Of a stretch of 5,487 bases of DNA, positions 1 to 5,487 are shown one piece after another (position 1 is the stretch's first letter; every line of letters begins with the position of its first letter). A program made the translations under genes and the position numbers. Origin of the DNA: Betaproteobacteria bacterium (lineage in GTDB: Bacteria; Pseudomonadota; Gammaproteobacteria; Burkholderiales; UBA9220); contig JAGUYQ010000321.1 of NCBI GenBank assembly GCA_020061285.1, positions 1-5,487 of the forward strand, in the 5' to 3' direction. The notes beneath the pieces are model-generated. The model searched no databases. It was not told the DNA's origin and saw only the letters and a list, made by a program, of their open reading frames with translations.

Positions 1-624
1 AAGGTGAGCCGGGGCTACCTGGGGGTGGTGATCCAGGAGGTGACCAAGGAACTGGCCGAGTCCTTCGGCTTGCCCAAGGCAGAGGGGGCGTTGATCGCCG
101 GAGTGACCGAGAAGAGTCCGGCGGCTCTCGGCGGCCTGGAGCCCAGCGATGTCATCCTCAAGTTTAACGGCAAGGCCGTGGAATCCGCCGGCGATTTGCC
201 GCGCCTCATTGGCGCGGTGAAGCCGGGTAAACATGTGGAAGTGGAGCTATGGCACAAGGGAGGGGTGAAAAAAATCCGCGTGCAATTGGTCGAGCCGCCG
301 GCAGAACGCAACGGCATGGCGCCATCCACCCTTCAGGACAAAGTGAGTAGCCGTCTCGGCCTGCTCCTGCGGGAGTTGAATAGCGAGCAGCGCAAGCAGT
401 TGGGCATTTCCGGCGGCTTGCTGGTGGAAGGGGTCCGCGATCCCGCCGCCCAAGCGGGCATTCGTCCGGGAGACATTGTTCTGGCGGTGAACAATCTGGA
501 TGTGAAGACCGTGGCGCAACTCAACCAGTTCTTGGCCCAGTTTCCCCAGGGGCGCAATGTCGCACTCCTGGTGCGTCGCGGCAACGCCATGAATTACGTG
601 CCGATCCGTGTCGATGAAAAGTGA
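1..624 (+). CDS. mucD: DegP/MucD-type periplasmic serine endoprotease, 3' part (two PDZ domains)
   Basis: This is the C-terminal 207 residues of a Do-family (HtrA) protease; the gene enters the window already open, in frame 1. Two PDZ domains are visible. PDZ1 covers about residues 1-98 and begins with a peptide-binding loop RGYLGV, followed by SPAALGGLEPSDVILKFNGK. PDZ2 covers about 116-207 and contains RLGLLL, then DPAAQAGIRPGDIVLAVNN. The signal peptide and the His-Asp-Ser protease domain must lie upstream of the window. Family members degrade or refold damaged envelope proteins in the periplasm, and the PDZ domains bind exposed C-termini and control oligomer state. A GTG at position 4 is not the true start, because it falls inside the PDZ1 binding loop region. 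The downstream glutaredoxin-like gene overlaps its stop. The choice of mucD over degP or degQ rests on the betaproteobacterial gene order (rpoE-mucA-mucB-mucD, then lepA), not on the sequence itself. Confidence 0.88.
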   Translation, partial: KVSRGYLGVVIQEVTKELAESFGLPKAEGALIAGVTEKSPAALGGLEPSDVILKFNGKAVESAGDLPRLIGAVKPGKHVEVELWHKGGVKKIRVQLVEPPAERNGMAPSTLQDKVSSRLGLLLRELNSEQRKQLGISGGLLVEGVRDPAAQAGIRPGDIVLAVNNLDVKTVAQLNQFLAQFPQGRNVALLVRRGNAMNYVPIRVDEK

Positions 625-868
625 TCTTCCCCTGCTGACGGTTTTCGGCCGCGAGGGATGCCACTTGTGCTGGGAGATGTGGGAGGCCCTGGAGGAACTC
701 CGGGCTGACGCGAATTTCCGCCTATCGTGGGTGGACGTGGATGACGACCCGGACCTGGCGCGGCGCTACGGCGACAAGGTGCCGGTGCTGGCGGCGGGGG
801 AGCGGGAAATCTGCCACTATTTTCTCGAAATGCCGGCGCTTAATGCGTTCCTGGCCGAAATCCGTTAA
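614..868 (+). CDS. Glutaredoxin-like (thioredoxin-fold) small protein
   Basis: This 84-residue protein has a thioredoxin/glutaredoxin-like fold (DUF836-type glutaredoxin family, by recall). It opens with a beta strand [10 protein letters not shown] and then a CHLC redox motif (Cys16, Cys19). A KVPVL segment follows, with Pro57 where the fold's cis-proline is expected, and there is a third cysteine at 67. There is no signal peptide, so it should be cytoplasmic. The likely role is thiol-disulfide exchange, but the substrate is unknown. The frame is closed by a stop at 590-592, leaving only GTG 608 and ATG 614 as realistic starts. I chose the ATG because the alignment-like core begins just after it. 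Neither start has a good Shine-Dalgarno sequence. The start lies 11 nt inside the protease gene, which suggests translational coupling. Genes of this kind commonly sit between the protease and lepA in betaproteobacteria. Confidence 0.85.
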   Translation: MKSDLPLLTVFGREGCHLCWEMWEALEELRADANFRLSWVDVDDDPDLARRYGDKVPVLAAGEREICHYFLEMPALNAFLAEIR

Positions 869-890
869 AATTCGCCTCTTTGAAACCCCG

Positions 891-915
891 AAGGGCACTA
901 TCCGGTGCCCTTTTT
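891..915 (+). terminator. Intrinsic terminator-like hairpin in the lepA leader
   Basis: An inverted repeat AAGGGCAC (891-898) / GTGCCCTT (905-912) encloses a 6-nt loop, giving an 8-bp stem. The last two T's of the stem belong to a run of five T's (911-915). This has the form of a rho-independent terminator for the protease/glutaredoxin transcript. It ends only 12 nt before the lepA start codon, so any lepA transcript with a ribosome binding site must begin upstream and pass through it. It may therefore act as a partial terminator or attenuator. Structure seen in sequence; function inferred. Confidence 0.68.
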
Positions 916-927
916 GCTGAAGCCCCC

Positions 928-2721
928 ATGGACCACATTCGCAATTTTTCCATCATCGCCCACATCGACCACGGCAAATCCACCCTGGCCGACCGACTGA
1001 TCCAGTATTGCGGCGGCTTGTCCGACCGGGAAATGGAGGCGCAGGTGCTGGATTCCATGGACCTGGAGCGGGAGCGCGGCATCACCATCAAGGCCCAGAC
1101 CGCCGCCCTGAACTACAAAGCGCGGAACGGGAAAATCTATCAGTTGAACCTGATCGACACGCCGGGGCACGTGGACTTTTCCTACGAGGTGTCCCGCTCC
1201 CTCTCCGCCTGCGAGGGCGCGTTGCTGGTGGTGGACGCCTCCCAGGGGGTGGAGGCCCAGACGGTGGCCAACTGCTATACCGCCATCGAGTTGGACATGG
1301 AGGTGGTGCCGGTGCTGAACAAGATCGACCTGCCCGCCGCCGACCCCGACCGGGTGTCCCAGGAGATCGAGGACATCATCGGCATCGAAGCCAAGGATGC
1401 CGTGCGGGCCAGCGCCAAGACCGGCGAGGGTATCGAGGACATCCTGGAAACCATCATCGCCCGCATCCCGCCCCCCAAGGGCGACCCCGCCGCGCCCCTG
1501 AAGGCTTTGATCATCGACTCCTGGTTCGACAACTACGTCGGCGTGGTGATGCTGGTGCGGGTGGTGGACGGCGTCCTCAAGCCCAAGGACAAGATTCTGC
1601 TGATGGCCACCGGCGCCCAGTACCAGTGCGAGCAGGTGGGGGTGTTCACCCCCAAGTCCCTGTCCAAGGACAGCCTGTCGGCGGGGGAGGTGGGCTTCAT
1701 CATTTCCGGCATCAAGGAGCTGAAGGCCGCCAAGGTCGGCGATACCGTGACCCTGGCCAATCGGCCCGCCGCGGAGGCCTTGCCGGGCTTCCAGGAGATC
1801 AAGCCCCAGGTGTTCGCCGGCTTGTACCCGGTGGAATCCCACGATTACGACGCTCTGCGGGATGCCCTGGAAAAGCTCAAACTCAACGACGCTTCCCTGC
1901 AATACGAGCCGGAAACCTCCCAGGCCCTGGGCTTCGGTTTCCGTTGCGGCTTCCTCGGCCTGCTGCACATGGACATCGTGCAGGAGCGCCTGGAGCGGGA
2001 ATACGACATGGACCTCATCACCACCGCGCCGACGGTGGTGTACGAGGTAGTGATGAAGGACGGCAGCGTGACGGAGATCGAGAACCCCTCCCGCCTGCCC
2101 GATCCGTCGAAAATCCAGGAAATCCGCGAGCCGATCATCACCGCCACCATTCTGGTGCCTCAGGATTATGTCGGCGTGGTCATTACCCTATGCACCGGCA
2201 AGCGCGGCATGCAGCGCAACATGCAGTACATGGGCCGCCAGGTGATGCTGACCTACGACATGCCCATGAACGAAGTGGTGATGGATTTTTTCGACAAGCT
2301 GAAATCCGTCAGCCGCGGCTATGCTTCCCTGGATTACGAGTTCAAGGAGTTCCAGGTTGCCGACCTGGTGAAATTGGACGTGCTGGTGAACGGCGACAAG
2401 GTGGATGCGCTGTCCCTCATCGTCCACCGCAGCGTGAGCATCAGCCGTGGCCGCGAGCTGGTGGCCCGGATGCGCGAACTGATCCCGCGCCAGATGTTCG
2501 ACGTGGCGGTGCAGGCGGCCATCGGCTCCAACATCATCGCACGGGAGACGGTGAAAGCTCTGCGTAAGAACGTTCTGGCAAAATGTTACGGTGGCGACAT
2601 CAGCCGTAAGCGCAAGCTGCTGGAGAAACAGAAGGCAGGCAAAAAGCGCATGAAGCAGGTGGGCAACGTGGAAATTCCCCAGGAAGCCTTCCTCGCTATT
2701 CTGCAAGTGGACAACAAGTAA
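928..2721 (+). CDS. lepA: Elongation factor 4 (LepA), ribosome-associated translational GTPase
   Basis: The product has 597 residues, close to the 599 of E. coli LepA. The GTPase domain shows all five motifs: G1 AHIDHGKST (11-19), G2 RGITIK (50-55), G3 DTPGH (77-81, with the catalytic-type His81), G4 NKID (131-134) and G5 SAK (162-164). EF-G-like domains II, III and V follow. The LepA-specific C-terminal domain is at the end, with the diagnostic basic stretch [18 protein letters not shown] from residue 552. EF4 binds the ribosome and has been linked to back-translocation and to translation initiation/30S biogenesis; it is cytoplasmic or membrane-associated. The frame can be extended to a TTG at 880, but that would add 16 residues encoded across the terminator-like hairpin. 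ATG 928 gives the canonical N-terminus [19 protein letters not shown]. Its Shine-Dalgarno is weak (GAAG, 919-922). lepB follows after 12 nt. Confidence 0.98.
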   Translation: MDHIRNFSIIAHIDHGKSTLADRLIQYCGGLSDREMEAQVLDSMDLERERGITIKAQTAALNYKARNGKIYQLNLIDTPGHVDFSYEVSRSLSACEGALLVVDASQGVEAQTVANCYTAIELDMEVVPVLNKIDLPAADPDRVSQEIEDIIGIEAKDAVRASAKTGEGIEDILETIIARIPPPKGDPAAPLKALIIDSWFDNYVGVVMLVRVVDGVLKPKDKILLMATGAQYQCEQVGVFTPKSLSKDSLSAGEVGFIISGIKELKAAKVGDTVTLANRPAAEALPGFQEIKPQVFAGLYPVESHDYDALRDALEKLKLNDASLQYEPETSQALGFGFRCGFLGLLHMDIVQERLEREYDMDLITTAPTVVYEVVMKDGSVTEIENPSRLPDPSKIQEIREPIITATILVPQDYVGVVITLCTGKRGMQRNMQYMGRQVMLTYDMPMNEVVMDFFDKLKSVSRGYASLDYEFKEFQVADLVKLDVLVNGDKVDALSLIVHRSVSISRGRELVARMRELIPRQMFDVAVQAAIGSNIIARETVKALRKNVLAKCYGGDISRKRKLLEKQKAGKKRMKQVGNVEIPQEAFLAILQVDNK

Positions 2722-2733
2722 CAGGACAACCGA

Positions 2734-3540
2734 ATGAATTTTGCACTCATCATGCTGATCGCGCTGTTGGTGACCGGCGTCATCTGGCTGATCGACATCT
2801 ACTTTCTCAAGGCCAAGCGGGCGGAAGGGGAGAAGGAGCCGCTGCTGGTCGAGTACGCCCGCAGCTTCTTCCCCGTCATTCTGGCGGTCTTCCTGCTGCG
2901 TTCCTTTCTGGTTGAGCCGTTCAAGATTCCCTCCGGCTCCATGATGCCTACCCTGCTGGTGGGGGACTACATCCTGGTCAACAAGTACACCTACGGCATC
3001 CGTCTGCCGGTGGCCAACGTGAAGATTCTCGATGTCCATCACCCCCAGCGGGGCGACGTGATGGTGTTCCGCTACCCCCGCGACCCTTCCCTGGACTACA
3101 TCAAGCGTGTGGTGGGGCTGCCCGGCGACAAGGTGATCTACCGTGGCAAGCAATTGTTCATCAATGGCCAGCCCATGGAGCGCCATCCTGAGGGCGAGTA
3201 CAGCTATGTGAAGAGCGGACTCAATTATGTGTCCGCCAAGCTGTACCAGGAGAAACTCGGCGAGCACCTCCACGACACCCTGGTGTTGCCGGACCAGCCG
3301 CCGGTGCGGGTGGACGATGTGGACCCTTCATATGCCAAACGGGAAAATTGCGTTTACAATGAGGAAGGATTCAGTTGCACCGTGCCGGAGGGCTCTTATT
3401 TCATGATGGGAGATAACCGGGACGACAGCAACGACAGCCGCTACTGGGGTTTCGTGCCGGACCGCAATATCGTCGGCAAGGCCTTCTTCATCTGGTGGAA
3501 TTTCAACGATCTCAAACGCATCGGCACCGTTATCAATTGA
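2734..3540 (+). CDS. lepB: Signal peptidase I (leader peptidase)
   Basis: This 268-residue inner-membrane protease removes signal peptides from exported preproteins on the periplasmic side. Two hydrophobic segments, about residues 3-25 and 44-60, match the two transmembrane helices of proteobacterial LepB, with a charged cytoplasmic loop between them (KAKRAEGEKE). The catalytic Ser69 lies in IPSGSMMPTLLVGD and the general-base Lys124 in DYIKRVVGLPGDKV. The conserved box GDNRDDSNDSRYWG is at 226-239. It is shorter than E. coli LepB (about 324 residues) but contains all catalytic boxes. Cys206 and Cys215 in the periplasmic domain could form a disulfide. The start ATG is the first in frame after the lepA stop and is preceded by AGGA at 2723-2726, 7 nt upstream. 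The lepA-lepB pairing is the classic arrangement and implies cotranscription. Confidence 0.98.
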   Translation: MNFALIMLIALLVTGVIWLIDIYFLKAKRAEGEKEPLLVEYARSFFPVILAVFLLRSFLVEPFKIPSGSMMPTLLVGDYILVNKYTYGIRLPVANVKILDVHHPQRGDVMVFRYPRDPSLDYIKRVVGLPGDKVIYRGKQLFINGQPMERHPEGEYSYVKSGLNYVSAKLYQEKLGEHLHDTLVLPDQPPVRVDDVDPSYAKRENCVYNEEGFSCTVPEGSYFMMGDNRDDSNDSRYWGFVPDRNIVGKAFFIWWNFNDLKRIGTVIN

Positions 3541-3545
3541 GAGGA
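3541..3545 (+). promoter_or_regulatory. Ribosome binding site of the DUF4845 gene
   Basis: GAGGA begins directly after the lepB stop codon and lies 6 nt before ATG 3552. This decides the start of the downstream gene in favour of 3552, over an in-frame ATG at 3495 that sits inside lepB with no such site. Its position at the lepB stop suggests efficient reinitiation or coupling. Confidence 0.7.
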
Positions 3546-3551
3546 CTGGTC

Positions 3552-3908
3552 ATGCAGAACAAACAGCGCGGAATGACGACTTTCAGCGTGGTTTTCCTAA
3601 TCGGCGGCATCGCCCTCGTCACCTTCCTGGTGTTGAAACTCCTGCCCCCTTACCTGGAATACTTTTCAGTGAAAAAAGTGATGGCCGCCATGTCCAAGCA
3701 GGAGGATCTGCAAAACATGACGCCGCCGGACATCCGCAAGGCCTTCGACCGCCGCGCCTCTATCGACAACATCACGATCGTTGAAGGCAAGGACCTGGAG
3801 ATTTCCAAGGAAAGCGGCGAAACGATGGTAAGCGTGGAATACACGGTGAAAATTCCCCTGGCGGCCAACATCAGCGCCGTGCTCGACTTCGCCGACACGG
3901 CCAAGTAG
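3552..3908 (+). CDS. DUF4845 family single-pass membrane protein
   Basis: This 118-residue protein matches the DUF4845 family by content and by its place between lepB and rnc; its function is not known. A short basic N-terminus (MQNKQRG) leads into one hydrophobic helix, about residues 9-29, starting [13 protein letters not shown] soluble domain of roughly 85 residues follows and is predicted to be periplasmic, with N-in topology. That domain contains the segment [18 protein letters not shown] and ends in beta-strand-like stretches ([13 protein letters not shown]). The N-terminal KQRGMT plus hydrophobic stretch resembles type IV prepilin leaders but lacks the conserved glutamate at mature position 5. 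There are no cysteines or recognisable catalytic motifs. The start is set by the GAGGA site 6 nt upstream; the longer ATG 3495 version would prepend 19 residues read out of frame from lepB. The gene lies 11 nt after lepB and 7 nt before rnc, so it is almost certainly cotranscribed. Confidence 0.87.
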   Translation: MQNKQRGMTTFSVVFLIGGIALVTFLVLKLLPPYLEYFSVKKVMAAMSKQEDLQNMTPPDIRKAFDRRASIDNITIVEGKDLEISKESGETMVSVEYTVKIPLAANISAVLDFADTAK

Positions 3909-3915
3909 CGTCTCC

Positions 3916-4582
3916 ATGGGGGGTGGGAGTTTGCCGGAACTGTTGGGCTATGCCTTCAAGAAGCCCGAGTTGCTTCGGCAGGCGCTGACCCATCGCAGCT
4001 TCGGTGCTCCCAACAACGAACGCCTGGAATTTCTCGGGGATAGCGTGTTGAATTGCGCTATCGCCTCCAGCCTGTTCCGGCTCTATCCCCAGTTGAGCGA
4101 GGGGGAGCTTTCCCGCCTGCGCGCCCACTTGGTGAAGGAGCAGACCCTGGCCGAAATCGCCCGCCGACAGGGGCTTGGAAAGCGGCTGGTGTTGGGGGAG
4201 GGTGAAATTCGCAGCGGGGGGGCGGAGCGCCCCTCCATCCTGGCCGATACCCTGGAAGCGCTGATCGGCGCGGTGTACCTGGACAGCGGTTTCCCGTCGG
4301 CGGAAAACGTTGTTTCCGCCCTCTACAGCGGCCATCTGGAGAACCTCGACCCCGAAACCCTGGGCAAGGATCCCAAGACCCTTCTGCAGGAATACCTGCA
4401 AGGGCGTCGCCTGGCCTTGCCGCAGTACAGCATCGTTTCCACCACCGGGGAAGCGCACAAGCAATTATTTCAAGTGGAGTGCCTGATTCAGGACCTCGAT
4501 ATCCGTTCCCTGGGCAAGGGCCACAGCCGGCGCAGTGCCGAGCAGGACGCCGCCCGGATTGCTTACCAACTCGCTAATGGCC

Positions 4583-4590
<8 letters not shown>
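3916..4590 (+). CDS. rnc: Ribonuclease III
   Basis: This 224-residue double-strand-specific endoribonuclease (226 in E. coli) processes the rRNA precursor and cleaves structured mRNAs in the cytoplasm. The catalytic domain, residues 1 to about 145, carries the signature [12 protein letters not shown], with Glu35, Glu38 and Asp42. The second metal-binding pair, Asp111 and Glu114, is in [11 protein letters not shown]. The dsRNA-binding domain spans about 152-221, with [24 protein letters not shown] and the basic helix [12 protein letters not shown]. All residues expected for activity are present. ATG 3916 is the first possible start after an in-frame stop at 3847-3849 and leaves the usual short run before the GYxF motif. 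It lacks a clear Shine-Dalgarno and is followed by a G-rich stretch that encodes MGGGS. The upstream stop is 7 nt away, so coupling to the DUF4845 gene is likely. It overlaps era by 8 nt. Confidence 0.97.
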
Positions 4591-5473
<883 letters not shown>

Positions 5474-5475
5474 CC

Positions 5476-5487
5476 GTGTCGGCCGCC
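5476..5487 (+). CDS. recO: Possible start of the next gene, probably recO (first four codons only)
   Basis: Two bases after the era stop, GTG TCG GCC GCC reads as an open start (M-S-A-A) to the window edge, with a GAG at 5468-5470 as a weak Shine-Dalgarno. RecO, a DNA repair/recombination mediator, usually follows era in beta- and gammaproteobacteria. Four codons cannot identify a protein, so the name rests on context alone and the start could lie further downstream. Confidence 0.3.

Noticed and set aside
866..871. TAAAAT as a -10 promoter element for lepA
   Set aside because: It matches the consensus at five of six bases, but no acceptable -35 hexamer lies 15-19 nt upstream and it overlaps the stop codon of the preceding gene. 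It is mentioned only as a possibility in the leader finding.
880..927. TTG start at 880 extending lepA by 16 residues
   Set aside because: The extension is encoded across the hairpin and T-run and precedes the canonical LepA N-terminus. ATG 928 gives the family's usual length.
898..1968. Long antisense open frame (356 codons) opposite lepA
   Set aside because: Antisense shadow with low-complexity His/Gly/Leu/Val-rich sequence. lepA on the other strand is complete and conserved.
1008..2567. Long + strand open frame (519 codons) overlapping lepA
   Set aside because: It is a shadow of lepA in another frame. The translation is dominated by Arg, Gly, Pro and His, as expected from GC-rich codon bias, and has no recognisable domain.
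2188..3273. Antisense open frame (361 codons) spanning the lepA-lepB junction
   Set aside because: It covers two well-identified genes on the opposite strand, and its composition matches reverse-complement bias rather than a protein family.
3918..3947. G-quadruplex at the rnc start
   Set aside because: The G-tracts need a loop of about 17 nt to reach the fourth GGG, and two tracts would have to come from one run of six. The evidence is too weak to list as a feature.
4535..4582. Earlier in-frame ATGs (4535, 4577) as the era start
   Set aside because: The added residues are simply out-of-frame reading of the end of rnc. Era proteins normally begin only about a dozen residues before the GRPNVGKS motif, which fits ATG 4583.

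Overview
The window is a gene-dense, GC-rich stretch of a proteobacterial chromosome. All genes lie on the + strand and almost no non-coding DNA separates them. The order is: Do-type serine protease (3' end only), glutaredoxin-like protein, lepA, lepB, DUF4845 protein, rnc, era, and a possible first few codons of recO. This order, the protein sequences and the base composition point to a betaproteobacterium (Rhodocyclales/Nitrosomonadales-like). That placement rests on remembered gene order and was not tested by a search.

Positions 1-868 look like the tail of an envelope-stress module. They hold the two PDZ domains of a DegP/MucD-type periplasmic protease, and an 84-residue thioredoxin-fold protein whose start overlaps the protease stop. 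Positions 869-927 are the only notable intergenic gap. It carries an intrinsic-terminator-like hairpin (891-915) that ends 12 nt before the lepA start codon.

Positions 928-3540 hold lepA (elongation factor 4, a ribosome-associated GTPase) and lepB (signal peptidase I), 12 nt apart. Positions 3552-3908 hold a small single-pass membrane protein of the DUF4845 type. Positions 3916-5473 hold rnc (RNase III) and era (GTPase for 16S rRNA/30S maturation), which overlap by 8 nt. The last 12 bases can be read as the GTG start of the next gene, most likely recO.

Functionally, the cluster joins protein export and envelope quality control (protease, signal peptidase) with ribosome function and RNA processing (EF4, RNase III, Era). 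Every catalytic motif I checked is intact, and I see no frameshift, mobile element, CRISPR array, tRNA or rRNA. There is no clear sign of a previously undescribed system. The points most worth a second look are the hairpin in the lepA leader and the pilin-like N-terminus of the DUF4845 protein.
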